Shown here: positions 17,586-26,487 of the stretch, in pieces | Layout of the letters: each line of letters begins with the position of its first letter | Numbering within the stretch: position 1 is the first letter of the stretch | Source: Bacteroidota bacterium | GTDB lineage: Bacteria; Bacteroidota; Ignavibacteria; SZUA-365 | Direction: 5' to 3' | NCBI GenBank assembly: GCA_003246455.1 | Contig: QKAF01000110.1 | Location: 87,926-151,925, forward strand | DNA length: 64,000 nt | Notes under the pieces: generated by a model | What the model was told of the DNA's origin: nothing | Databases searched by the model: none | Seen by the model: only the letters and a program-made list of their open reading frames with translations | Translations under genes and position numbers: made by a program

Positions 17586-18296
17586 CTATCTTCTCGGACT
17601 GACAATTGCAATGCTGGAACTCGTTCCGATGCGGTTTGCGCCCGCCTCGATCATTCGTTCCGCCGTTTCCCTGTCCCGGATCCCCCCGCTCGCTTTCACA
17701 CCGAAATGCTCGCCGACGACGGAGCGCATCAACCGAACCGCTTCGGGGGTCGCGCCGCCGCTGGCGAAGCCGGTGGACGTCTTCACATAATCCGCCCCTG
17801 CATCCCTGACGATGCGGCACGCCGTTATAATTTCATCTTCCGTCAGGAGGCAGGTCTCGAGGATGACTTTCACTGTCGCATTCTCCGAAGCGGACCTGAT
17901 AAGCTGCGTCACCTCGGTGATGTCGTGCGCGACATATGCACCGTCGCCCTGCTTGAGCCGACCGACATGCAGCACCATGTCGAACTCTTCCGCACCGTCA
18001 CGCAGGGCTATCTCCGCCTCCCGCGCTTTTACTTCCGTATGACTCGCACCCAGGGGAAAGCCGATGACCGTACAGACACGCGAAGCGCTCTCGTGCAGCA
18101 CATTGCTGCAGAGACGCACCCAGGTCGGGTTCACGCAGACGGAAGCGAAACCGAATGCGCGCGCCTCGTCACAAAGCCGTAAAATATCACTTTCCCCTGC
18201 TTCGGGCTTGAGCAGCGTATGATCGATCATCGAAGCGAGCTTCGTATCGATTATTCGCCCGTCTGCCCCCGCGATCGAACGTTCGTGAGCAGTCAT
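17586..18296 (-). CDS. deoC: Deoxyribose-phosphate aldolase
   Basis: Cleaves 2-deoxyribose-5-phosphate to acetaldehyde and glyceraldehyde-3-phosphate (nucleoside catabolism). 236 residues; class I aldolase motifs IDHTLLKPEA, the Schiff-base lysine in ADYVKTSTGF (Lys172), the second active-site lysine in GVKASGGIRD (Lys201) and the acid Asp106 in EEFDMVLHVG are all present. Its start overlaps the upstream barrel gene's stop by one base. Functionally it fits with punA, cdd and the dCMP deaminase elsewhere in the window. Confidence 0.96.
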   Translation of the reverse strand: MTAHERSIAGADGRIIDTKLASMIDHTLLKPEAGESDILRLCDEARAFGFASVCVNPTWVRLCSNVLHESASRVCTVIGFPLGASHTEVKAREAEIALRDGAEEFDMVLHVGRLKQGDGAYVAHDITEVTQLIRSASENATVKVILETCLLTEDEIITACRIVRDAGADYVKTSTGFASGGATPEAVRLMRSVVGEHFGVKASGGIRDRETAERMIEAGANRIGTSSSIAIVSPRR

Positions 18297-19078
18297 CAGA
18301 TACCGAACCTCAGGACAATCGATGAACGGAGAGTGGGGATTTTCCAGTCCGCAGTGCCGTCAAGCACGGATGTAAGCGGGTAGTCGAGCTGAACCTCCGG
18401 CGCCACGGTGAAACCGCGCACAATCGGAAAATCGTAGCCGACGCCGAGCAGCAGTCCGGCGCGAAGCAGCGGATCGTGCTGCGTGTCGAGATTCTCATCG
18501 GCCAGCATTCGGCTGCTGGTCCCTGAAGCCGCATAGGTGTAATTCGGGGATGTAATGAACTCTTCATCACGCAGCGTCCCATCGAGATAGAATCCCGCCG
18601 TCGCACCCGCCATAAGGTACAGTCCATTCAAACCGGAATACCATGTCAGCGCGAACGCCGTGCCGAAGTACCTGAGTCCAACCTCTGCCCGTCGATGAAA
18701 ATCAACAACAGCAGAACTCCCGTCCGATACAAGCATCGGGCTGGAATAATCCTTGACATACTCGGTGGAATAATCTTCATATAACCCGTGCAACCGTATG
18801 CCAAACCATCTGTTGATGAAGATGTCCAGATGTACTCCTGCATGGTATCCGACACCGTTCCCTCCGTCGAATACGCAGTTGCACTCATTCGGCGGGCCCG
18901 TGAGCCCGAAATTGAAATTCGGACCGGCCTCGAGTCCCACGGCGATCGCACCGGGATAGGCCTGCCTAAAACCGTGTGCATGCGGAATCCGCTGCGCAGC
19001 CGATTCCGTGACAAGAATGATCGTGAGGATGAACGCGATCGTTGAGATGCGAATGATGGCCGAAGTGTTGCGTGCCAT
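18296..19078 (-). CDS. Outer-membrane beta-barrel protein, paralogue of the 19102 gene
   Basis: I start at the ATG at 19078 (MARNTSAIIR), which begins a signal peptide ending ESAAQ; 260 residues. Alternating strands run throughout and the last is LRSSIVLRFGI, a typical barrel end with Phe near the terminus. An early loop reads NECNCVFDGGNGVG, matching TLCDCEYGTGSGLG in the next gene upstream, so the two are tandem paralogues sharing a CxC element. Function unknown. It overlaps deoC by one base. Confidence 0.8.
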   Translation of the reverse strand: MARNTSAIIRISTIAFILTIILVTESAAQRIPHAHGFRQAYPGAIAVGLEAGPNFNFGLTGPPNECNCVFDGGNGVGYHAGVHLDIFINRWFGIRLHGLYEDYSTEYVKDYSSPMLVSDGSSAVVDFHRRAEVGLRYFGTAFALTWYSGLNGLYLMAGATAGFYLDGTLRDEEFITSPNYTYAASGTSSRMLADENLDTQHDPLLRAGLLLGVGYDFPIVRGFTVAPEVQLDYPLTSVLDGTADWKIPTLRSSIVLRFGI

Positions 19079-19101
19079 GGAATTCCAGAGAAATGTTGGT
19101 A

Positions 19102-19875
19102 TCAGATAGCGAACCGAAGGTACAGATTGAATTGCCACGCGGCGAGTTTCCAGCTGGAGTAATCCGAGACGACCGGTGTGAGCGGCATCGACATCATGAG
19201 TTCCGGGGCAACGGCCAGTCGTTCGTGTATCGGCACGATATAGCCCAGTCGCGCGGCCAGTCCCAGACGGATCGCGGCGGCACCGGAATAGTATCTGTCG
19301 AGATTATCGTCCATGAATACCTGTTCGGTCCTTCCGTTCGAATCATAGACGATTCCCGCGGTTTTGATCGTTTCCGTCTCCTCAATGCGATCGCTGATAA
19401 TCAGTCCCAGTTCGGGCCCGGCTGCCAGATAGAGACCGTTGACCGGCAGGTCCCATTTCGCGGCGACGCCGAGTTCGATCATCGAAAGCGAAAGAACCGT
19501 TTCGAGATCAAAATCCACCCACGTGAATTCACCCCCTCCGGACAGCGGGACATACTCCAGTCGTTTCTGGCTTTTCTCATATGTCGTGCTGAACCGGCGG
19601 TACCCCAGTGTGGCGAACAGGGAAAAATCCTTCGAGAGAGGATAGTCGGCAAACCCACCCAATTGCAGCCCCAGGCCTGATCCGGTGCCGTATTCGCAGT
19701 CACAGAGCGTTTTGAAACTTCCCATACTGCTGATCCACGCCGCCCCGGCATAGGGTCCGACATGCATGCTCCATGGAACCGGACGCAAAATATCGTCTTC
19801 GCCACCTGGCGGCCGTTCCGCGAGCAACGTGACCGGAAGAGCGATAAAACAGAGGATAAGGATACTCTTTCGCAT
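19102..19875 (-). CDS. Outer-membrane beta-barrel protein
   Basis: 257 residues from the ATG at 19875 (MRKSILILCFIALPVTLLAE, signal peptide). Barrel-like strands include WSMHVGPYAGAAW, FSLFATLGYRRF, GLYLAAGPELGLII and the terminal AAWQFNLYLRFAI. The early loop LCDCEYG carries the CxC motif shared with the downstream paralogue. A transcript read-through from batE (about 60 bases upstream) is possible. Function unknown; porin-like or structural roles are both open. Confidence 0.8.
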   Translation of the reverse strand: MRKSILILCFIALPVTLLAERPPGGEDDILRPVPWSMHVGPYAGAAWISSMGSFKTLCDCEYGTGSGLGLQLGGFADYPLSKDFSLFATLGYRRFSTTYEKSQKRLEYVPLSGGGEFTWVDFDLETVLSLSMIELGVAAKWDLPVNGLYLAAGPELGLIISDRIEETETIKTAGIVYDSNGRTEQVFMDDNLDRYYSGAAAIRLGLAARLGYIVPIHERLAVAPELMMSMPLTPVVSDYSSWKLAAWQFNLYLRFAI

Positions 19876-19938
19876 GAATGCCATCAGGTGAATTGAACAG
19901 CAGGCATATTACAACGGACCGGAGAAAGATACAACCGG

Positions 19939-20703
19939 TCAGATCCGGACCAGCACGGACTTCTCTACCCAGCCGGTCTTTCCGTCCTCGAGACGGATGC
20001 GGTAGTAATCGCTCTTCGATCCGAGTATTTTCACCTTCAGGCCCTCATGGACGATGAAACTCTCCACTCCCGTTTCATCGGGCGTACTCCGGACCGTCAC
20101 TTCCGACGGCATGATCACGGCATTTCGGTGTTCTTCGAGTTCGTTCGATTTCAGCACGGTCAGTGACACTGCCGCACCGAAAAAGAGGAGCAAGACGATC
20201 CCTGCCACGAGCGCAAAGCGCCGGAGAATCACCTGCCGGAACCCGAAAAAGACAAAACCGGAAACACAGAGGAGACAGAACAGAATCAGCGACGAGGTGA
20301 AGAACGCCGACGGCTGATGTGCATCCTTGATATCGTTCCACCACCGAACGAAAAACAGCAGCGGGATCGGCTCCACCCTGTCTCGCAGTCGCGCCCGCAC
20401 GACATTGAGATTATGGGCCACATCCGCATTGCCGGGTTCGAACTGCAATGCCCGTTCATAGGACAGGATACTGACGGCAAGTTCCCCGTTTTTGTACGCC
20501 GCGTTTCCGAGGTTATAGTACAGATCGACATCGGCATATCCGTCATCGATCAGGGACTGAAAAATGGCGATGGCCTGTTTGTATTCTGCCTTTTTATAGA
20601 GTTCGACGCCCTGCTGATAGCGCTCGAATGGATCCTGCTGCTGCCCTGCGGCAATCGGGTGCAGCAGCAGAAGGAGGATGCCGATGCGAAGCATGGTGGT
20701 CAT
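19939..20703 (-). CDS. batE: BatE-like protein: TPR, two membrane helices, SH3 domain
   Basis: 254 residues: signal peptide to about 20, TPR repeats at about 28-105 (ELYKKAEYKQAIAIFQSLID, DLYYNLGNAAYKNGELAVSILSYERAL), two transmembrane helices (about 133-155 and 163-185) and a C-terminal bacterial SH3 domain (VTVRSTPDETGVESFIVHEGLKVKIL). This is the BatE layout of the Bacteroidota aerotolerance operon. Overlaps batD by 4 bases (ATGA), so it is the coupled last gene of that operon. The molecular role is not established for the family. Confidence 0.88.
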   Translation of the reverse strand: MTTMLRIGILLLLLHPIAAGQQQDPFERYQQGVELYKKAEYKQAIAIFQSLIDDGYADVDLYYNLGNAAYKNGELAVSILSYERALQFEPGNADVAHNLNVVRARLRDRVEPIPLLFFVRWWNDIKDAHQPSAFFTSSLILFCLLCVSGFVFFGFRQVILRRFALVAGIVLLLFFGAAVSLTVLKSNELEEHRNAVIMPSEVTVRSTPDETGVESFIVHEGLKVKILGSKSDYYRIRLEDGKTGWVEKSVLVRI

Positions 20704-22529
20704 GTCAACACCTTCATGGCCTGTTCCGTATGGATGATCGCCTCTTTCGCCTGGTCGTAAAGCGCCCGCATCTCTTCCGAACTCGCGCGGGAAGGCGAGA
20801 ACCGCGCATATTCGACGGCGTTGAGGGCGGTACGCATGCGCTCCACCAGATCCGGGGCGACGTTGCGGCTTTGCAGCCTTTCGACGACGGTTTCGATCGC
20901 GATCTCGGAAGTCGGCATCGCGAGCTTGTCCTGGACGTAGCCCCAGAGGGCTCGCGCGATTTCGAGATAATACGCGTCGGTATTTCCGGCTTCGAGATAT
21001 TTCTTCGATGCACTCAGGCGCCGTTCCGCGACGCGGGTAGCGCGTCGCCGCTTCATGCCGGCGATATCTTCGTGCTCGCGATCATAGCGCTGCTTCCACA
21101 TCAGGGCAGCCAGCAGCAGGACGAGTGGAAGCAGATACCAGAGCAGCATGACTGCCGGACGTACTCCGAGCGAAACGTCCCGACTGAGCTGCGGCCGGCG
21201 TTCGCGTATGGGCCTGACATCCATCGAGAGATAGTCCACATATTTCTGGGTAAGATCGCCGGCGTTCTTCCTGGCATCCCCTTCGGCGATGTCCATGCTG
21301 AACGCCTGCGACTCGAGGGTGACATACTTCTTTTTTCCAAGATCGAAGTAGGAAAAAACCACGGGAGGAATCGTGACTTTTCCGGCATACCGCGGCACGA
21401 GCAGATACTCGAACGTCTTGCTGCCTGCGAGCGTCCCATCCTCGGCGCGGGCGTCTTCGTCTATGGTCGGATCGTAATGATCCACACCCGAGGGGAACGT
21501 CACCGCAGGTTCGTCGAGCAGCCTGATGTTCCCCTTCCCGGAGAGGACGATCGAGAGCGTCGCGGTTTCATTCGCCTTCAGGGCATTACGGTCAAGCGTC
21601 GCACGCATCTCATACGAACCGACAACCCCGGTGAATCCGGTCGGTTTGCCCTCTTCCGGGAGAGGACGAACCTTCACCTTCACTTTCTGTGTCAGAAGGG
21701 TTTTCTTCACATGATCGTAGCTGTCGAAAAGCGGGTCGCTGAAGAAACGGTCAAACGCGTCGCTCCCCCTCCTTCGCTGTTTCCTCACCCGCACGGTGGT
21801 CCCGATTTCGAACGGTTCGATTGTCAGGTCGCCCGCCTGGGTGGGGAAATACAGCACTTTCCGCAGCATGTACGTTTCGTACTGCCGGCCGTTATAGACC
21901 TCGACACGAGGCTGCAGCTGCGTCGGTGCCTCGACGTCTTCGGACCAGAATCCGACCATGCGGGGAAGTTTGATGGGATTGTCGAGTTGGAATGCGACAC
22001 GGGAATAGAGCTTATAGGTCACGGTCAGTGGTTCGCCGAGGAACACGTCCGTTTTGTTCGGAATCGCCCGGATGAACAGGTTGTCCCCCAGATCCACATC
22101 AGGGGTCTTGCTCTGCTGTTTGGCGCCGCTGTTCGGAACGGCGCGTGTGACGGTGATCCGAACCGTATTGGTGGTGAGCTGTTTTCCGTCATAGGTAATC
22201 GTGGCGGATGGAAGCGGAAACGACCCTGTCGTGCGCGGCTGCAGAAGGTAGGTCCAGGAAATGCTGGTGGAAACGCGGCCATTGATGATCTGCATCTGCT
22301 GCGAGGTCGAGGGACCGTTCAGCGTCAGAAAATTCCGATTGAGATCAGGCGCCCGGAAGTCTCCGTACTGTCGGAGTGTCCCGCCCGACAGTGTATATGT
22401 CACCTGGAACTGCTCTCCGAGCGGCACCTCCGTACGATCGACCGAGCAGAGGAACTGCGTCTCCTGCGAGAGAGAGAACCCGACGGGCACGAAGCCGATC
22501 ATCAATATAAGGAGCAATCTCCGTATCAT
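20700..22529 (-). CDS. batD: BatD, oxygen-tolerance-type membrane protein
   Basis: I start at the ATG at 22529 (MIRRLLLILMIGF), just after the batC stop; 609 residues. Signal peptide; repeated beta-sandwich domains (about 25-430), opening CSVDRTEVPLGEQFQVTYTLSGG; one transmembrane helix (AVMLLWYLLPLVLLLAALMW, about 455-475); and a C-terminal cytoplasmic helical part. This is the BatD (oxygen tolerance) family. It is thought to form an envelope complex with the VWA proteins BatA and BatB. Confidence 0.9.
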   Translation of the reverse strand: MIRRLLLILMIGFVPVGFSLSQETQFLCSVDRTEVPLGEQFQVTYTLSGGTLRQYGDFRAPDLNRNFLTLNGPSTSQQMQIINGRVSTSISWTYLLQPRTTGSFPLPSATITYDGKQLTTNTVRITVTRAVPNSGAKQQSKTPDVDLGDNLFIRAIPNKTDVFLGEPLTVTYKLYSRVAFQLDNPIKLPRMVGFWSEDVEAPTQLQPRVEVYNGRQYETYMLRKVLYFPTQAGDLTIEPFEIGTTVRVRKQRRRGSDAFDRFFSDPLFDSYDHVKKTLLTQKVKVKVRPLPEEGKPTGFTGVVGSYEMRATLDRNALKANETATLSIVLSGKGNIRLLDEPAVTFPSGVDHYDPTIDEDARAEDGTLAGSKTFEYLLVPRYAGKVTIPPVVFSYFDLGKKKYVTLESQAFSMDIAEGDARKNAGDLTQKYVDYLSMDVRPIRERRPQLSRDVSLGVRPAVMLLWYLLPLVLLLAALMWKQRYDREHEDIAGMKRRRATRVAERRLSASKKYLEAGNTDAYYLEIARALWGYVQDKLAMPTSEIAIETVVERLQSRNVAPDLVERMRTALNAVEYARFSPSRASSEEMRALYDQAKEAIIHTEQAMKVLT

Positions 22530-22534
22530 GCTTC

Positions 22535-23392
22535 TCACCAATCCTTGTCGACATTGACGCGTCTCCCCTGCTGCTGACGCTTCTTTTTCTGTAGTTCCTT
22601 TTCATCGCGCTGCAGGGCCCGCAGAATCTGCTCGGCCTGCTGTTTCGACATATTCTGCTCTTTCTGCGGCTTCGGCTGCTGCTGCTGATCCTGCTTCGCC
22701 TTGTCCTGCTGCTGGTTGTCTTTCTGATTCTGCTGCTGCTGCTGATCCTTGTCCTGCTTGTCCTTCTTCTGCTGCTCTTCCTGCTTGTTCTTATCCTGGT
22801 TTTTCTGATCCTGCTGCTTGTCCTGCTTCTGATCCTTCTTCTGCTGATCTTTCTTCTGATCCTGGTTCTGGTTCTGCTGCTGCTTCTGCAGATCTTCCAG
22901 CTTTTTCCTCGCGTACGTCAGGTTGTAGCGCGCGTCCTGGTCGGTCGGATCCACCTTGAGCGCTTTCTTGAACATCTCAATGGCCTGCTTGTAACCCTCC
23001 ATCTGAAGATTCCCCGCCTGCTCGCCTGCGGCCTGCTTGAGCGCAGGGTTGTCCATTCCCTTGTCCGCCGCGTTCAGGAAGGTGTTTCCCGCGTTATACA
23101 GCGTGCGGGAGAGCGTCTCCCGGTCCTTTATGCGCAAGCCCGCTTTTTCGTACTGCTCCAGGGCCGCCTTGATATCATCGCTGCGATATGCGGCATTTCC
23201 CGCGTTGAAAAAGCTTTCCGGGCGCTCCGGCTCGGCGATCGCCGCCTGCTCGTATTTCTCGCGGGCCCTGTCGTATTTCTTCTCATGATACAGGTCGTTG
23301 CCGTCATTGACGGTGCCCCGATACGACTGTGCCGATGCGGCGGCGCCGCAAGCGACGATGAATAACAGGAACACGATGAGGTGACGCATCAT
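22535..23392 (-). CDS. batC: BatC, TPR protein with a Gln/Lys-rich tail
   Basis: 285 residues: signal peptide ending SAQ, TPR repeats (about 28-160: NDLYHEKKYDRAREKYEQAAIAEPERPESFFNAGNAAY), then a stretch of about 75 residues almost entirely Q, K, D and N, and a conserved end, RRVNVDKDW, as seen in BatC proteins. TPRs suggest protein binding; the charged tract is probably disordered. Stop is 5 bases before the batD start. Confidence 0.9.
   Translation of the reverse strand: MMRHLIVFLLFIVACGAAASAQSYRGTVNDGNDLYHEKKYDRAREKYEQAAIAEPERPESFFNAGNAAYRSDDIKAALEQYEKAGLRIKDRETLSRTLYNAGNTFLNAADKGMDNPALKQAAGEQAGNLQMEGYKQAIEMFKKALKVDPTDQDARYNLTYARKKLEDLQKQQQNQNQDQKKDQQKKDQKQDKQQDQKNQDKNKQEEQQKKDKQDKDQQQQQNQKDNQQQDKAKQDQQQQPKPQKEQNMSKQQAEQILRALQRDEKELQKKKRQQQGRRVNVDKDW
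22660..22895 (-). repeat. Low-complexity Gln/Lys/Asp-coding tract in batC
   Basis: The minus strand is dominated by CAG, AAG and GAT codons, giving irregular short repeats such as DQQQQQNQKDNQQQ. Replication slippage could change its length without breaking the frame. It is part of the coding sequence, not a mobile or CRISPR repeat. Confidence 0.85.
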
Positions 23393-23393
23393 G

Positions 23394-24446
23394 TCAGCTT
23401 CTCCTCCGTTTCTCGTTCGGTGCGAAAATCGAAAACCGCGCCAGGAAGCGGTTGCGGGTTTCGGAAAGGAACAGTTCCGAGATCAGGAGAATCAGGCCCA
23501 GAAATACGAGATACTGAAATCGATCTTCATAATCCGTGAATTGCTTGGTGCCGAACTCCTTCTTCTCCATGCGTTCGATCTGATCGAATACCGTGGCGAG
23601 ATTGTCACGCCCGCTCAGCGCCTGCGTGAAGGTGCCGCCGGTCGCCGCCGCCACCTTCTTCAGCGTCTCCGCATCGAGTCGCGAGAGTACGAGTGATCCG
23701 TCATTGTCTTTCTTGTATCCCGGCTGTCCGCCGCCCGACGAAATCGGGATCGGCGCGCCTTCGAGGGAGCCCATACCGATGGTGTGGATGACGATGCCTT
23801 CATTCGCGGCCTCGACGGCCGCCGCGACCGGATCATCCTCGTGATTTTCTCCGTCGGTGATGATGACCATCGCCTTGTATTTGCCCTCTTCCTTTCGGAA
23901 CGATTCCCGCGCAAGTTCGATGGCGGAGCCGATGGCCGTTCCCGGGGTGGGCGCCATACCGGCATCGATGACATCGGTCAGCATGAGTGCCGCACTGTAA
24001 TCGGATGTCAGGGGCAGCTGCGTATAGGCATCCCCGGAAAACACGACGATGCCGATTCTGTCGCCCTTGAGGTTATTGATGAGATTCTGCAGTTCTTTCC
24101 TCGCCGCGCTGATGCGGTTGGGCTGAATATCTTCCGCACGCATGCTTGCCGACACATCGATGGCTACGATCAGATCGATGCCGCTTCGCGTCACCTCCTC
24201 GAATTTTGTGCCGATCAGGGGATTTGCGTACGCAAGGATCAACGCGGTAAATGCGAGCAGCGTGATTCCCCCGCGGAGCCAGTATTTGACACGGCTCCGC
24301 CGATCGACAAGCGCAAGCACGCTCCCCTGTTCACCGTAGCTGCGAATGCTTCTGTTCTTCAGGTACCATGCGAACCAGAGCACCGCCGCGACAGCGGGAA
24401 CAATCAGCAGGTAAATGAAATATTCGGGATGGGCGAATTTTATCAT
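23394..24446 (-). CDS. batB: BatB, VWA-domain membrane protein
   Basis: 350 residues: two N-terminal transmembrane helices (about 10-29 and 58-76), a von Willebrand A domain with an intact MIDAS (DVSAS, Asp97-Ser101; second element TDGENHEDD) and a C-terminal helix (FQYLVFLGLILLISELFL). The VWA sits on the periplasmic side in this family. Paralogous to batA immediately upstream (25-base gap). Confidence 0.93.
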   Translation of the reverse strand: MIKFAHPEYFIYLLIVPAVAAVLWFAWYLKNRSIRSYGEQGSVLALVDRRSRVKYWLRGGITLLAFTALILAYANPLIGTKFEEVTRSGIDLIVAIDVSASMRAEDIQPNRISAARKELQNLINNLKGDRIGIVVFSGDAYTQLPLTSDYSAALMLTDVIDAGMAPTPGTAIGSAIELARESFRKEEGKYKAMVIITDGENHEDDPVAAAVEAANEGIVIHTIGMGSLEGAPIPISSGGGQPGYKKDNDGSLVLSRLDAETLKKVAAATGGTFTQALSGRDNLATVFDQIERMEKKEFGTKQFTDYEDRFQYLVFLGLILLISELFLSETRNRFLARFSIFAPNEKRRRS

Positions 24447-24470
24447 GGTCGGCGCAGGCCTGTTCGATTG

Positions 24471-25469
24471 TCAGGGAATTTTGCGGAAAACGAAAGCAGA
24501 AAGCCCGAGTTCCAGCAGCAGCATTGCGAGCGCTGCGAGTACATAATCGTAGAACAGCTCGGTGTAACGGTGGAATTCCGTTACCTCGATCTTCGTCCGC
24601 TCCAGCTTGTCGATATCTTCATAGATCTGCTTGAGCTTTTTGTTGCCCGTCGCACGGAAGTACTCTCCCCCCGTAATCTGGGCGACCTGGCGAAGCATAT
24701 CTTCGTCGATCTCAACGGGGACGGGCTGATACTGGATTCCGTATGCCGTTTTGAACGGATACGGTGCCATGCCGCGCGTGCCGACGCCGATCGTGTATAT
24801 GCGCACGCCGAAGGTCTGCGCGATGTCCGCGGCCGTGGCCGGATCGATCGACCCCATGTTGTTGACACCGTCGGTCAGGAGGATCATGACCTTGCTCTTG
24901 GACTTGCTGTCTTTCATGCGATTGACCGCATTGGCGATGCCTTCTCCGATCGCGGTGCCATCCTGCAGATACCCGGTTTCCACTTTCCGCAGGAGATCGA
25001 TCAGAACGCTGTAATCCGTGGTCAGCGGACATTGGGTAAAGCTCTCACCGGCGAAGATTACGAGTCCGATGCGATCGTTGACGCGGGCGCGGATGAAATC
25101 CTCACCCACGGCTTTTGCCGCTTCCAGACGGTTCGGACGAAAATCCTCCGCGAGCATGGAGCCGGAGATGTCGAGGACGATGGTGATGTCGATCCCCTCG
25201 CGGTACACCTTTTCTCCGCGCGCGGAAGACTGCGGTCGCGCGAACGCGACGATCAGAAGCGCGAGTCCCAGCATGCGGAGGATAAACGGGAGATGACGCA
25301 GCCGCACCCGCCAGCCGGCAGGCAGCGCATCGAATACCGCGATCGAAGAATGTCGTATGGACGCGGTCAAGCGTCCCTGCTTCCAGAAGTGCCACACCGC
25401 CAGCAGAGGAATGACGAGCAGCAGCCAGAGGAAAGCGGGATTGGCAAACTGCGTGATCTGCTCAAACAT
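24471..25469 (-). CDS. batA: BatA, VWA-domain membrane protein
   Basis: The ORF track over-extends; the ATG at 25469 (MFEQITQFANPAFLWLLLVIPLL) has a strong AAGGAGGG site and matches BatA N-termini; 332 residues. Two N-terminal helices, VWA domain with MIDAS DISGS (Asp100-Ser104) and TDGVNNMG, then a C-terminal helix. The start overlaps the previous gene's end by 8 bases, so translation is probably coupled. Confidence 0.93.
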   Translation of the reverse strand: MFEQITQFANPAFLWLLLVIPLLAVWHFWKQGRLTASIRHSSIAVFDALPAGWRVRLRHLPFILRMLGLALLIVAFARPQSSARGEKVYREGIDITIVLDISGSMLAEDFRPNRLEAAKAVGEDFIRARVNDRIGLVIFAGESFTQCPLTTDYSVLIDLLRKVETGYLQDGTAIGEGIANAVNRMKDSKSKSKVMILLTDGVNNMGSIDPATAADIAQTFGVRIYTIGVGTRGMAPYPFKTAYGIQYQPVPVEIDEDMLRQVAQITGGEYFRATGNKKLKQIYEDIDKLERTKIEVTEFHRYTELFYDYVLAALAMLLLELGLSAFVFRKIP

Positions 25470-26487
25470 CGCCCAACCCTCCTTCCGTCCGCTCCGGGTC
25501 ATGCACCGCGTCTGCGGGCTCGGAGGAGACAACTGCTTCGGATTCCGAAACACGGGGCACGGCCGGCAGGTCACCAGCCTGCCTGGTGCTCTCCACGAAC
25601 TGCACCGACACGTTCATCGCGTCTTCGTGCTGAAGCGAGGAGGGCGTGAATTTTGCAAACTTCGTCAGGTCCGCCGTTTTCAGGACCCGTTCAACCTTCT
25701 CGACGGTCTGCGGAGAAAGCCCCAGCATTGCCAGCCCGGGCATGATCTCGGATGTCGTCTGTTCCATCGCGGGCACGCGGAAGCGGCGCTCAATATACAT
25801 GCGAAGGATGTCCGTCACGCCGGACTGATATGCCTTGTGTTCCCCGTGCTGCCACAGTTTCTGCTCACGCAGCGAATGCAGCGCCTGCAGCGCGGCGATG
25901 TGCGCGGGAATATCCGGCTCGGGCGCTTCAGGTACTTCTTCCGGGCGGTTTTTCCTTCTCAGGTACCAGCGATACCCGAACCAGCCCGCGAGAAGGACAA
26001 GAAGGATCACGCCGGCGTACAGCAGGTAGTCCCAGATCGTCAGCGGCACATGCAAGACATCCTTGATGTCTTTGAAGGCCTGCGTCGTATCGAGGGCGAC
26101 GGTTCCCATTTCGAATTCGAAGGAAGGACTGTAGGCGAAATATGACGCCGTGTCACCGGGGATGCTGTATTTCACACGCACGCGAAGCGCGATACTTCCC
26201 GTATCGAAAATGGTTGCGACCACGTCCTGCCGATACTCCCTGCGATCCCCCTTCATTCCGATCTCCGCCTCGTCGGCGGAGACGAATTCCCCGCCTTCGA
26301 AATCGTCGTCCGTCGAAGGGAGCTGCACGGTGTATTTCGCAGGCGCGTCAACGGTCAGGTGAAGGGTGATCCACTGGCCGATCTGAAAGCGGTTGGAATC
26401 CGCGCGTGCCGAAACGTGGACATCCTGCGCGTGCAGACCGGTACCGCAGGCGACTGCAATGAGTATTGCCAGAAAAAGGTGTTTCAT
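25462..26487 (-). CDS. Bat-operon membrane protein with N-terminal beta domain, unknown function
   Basis: 341 residues: signal peptide (to HAQ), a BatD-like beta-sandwich domain (about 22-150, SARADSNRFQIGQWITLHLTVDAPAKY), one transmembrane helix (about 156-175, YLLYAGVILLVLLAGWFGYRWYL) and a cytoplasmic helical domain (GVTDILRMYIERRF, about 225-240) of the DUF4381/BatD C-terminal kind. It holds the place between DUF58 and batA where many Bat operons carry an unnamed protein. Overlaps DUF58 by 1 base and batA by 8 bases. Confidence 0.85.
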   Translation of the reverse strand: MKHLFLAILIAVACGTGLHAQDVHVSARADSNRFQIGQWITLHLTVDAPAKYTVQLPSTDDDFEGGEFVSADEAEIGMKGDRREYRQDVVATIFDTGSIALRVRVKYSIPGDTASYFAYSPSFEFEMGTVALDTTQAFKDIKDVLHVPLTIWDYLLYAGVILLVLLAGWFGYRWYLRRKNRPEEVPEAPEPDIPAHIAALQALHSLREQKLWQHGEHKAYQSGVTDILRMYIERRFRVPAMEQTTSEIMPGLAMLGLSPQTVEKVERVLKTADLTKFAKFTPSSLQHEDAMNVSVQFVESTRQAGDLPAVPRVSESEAVVSSEPADAVHDPERTEGGLGDV

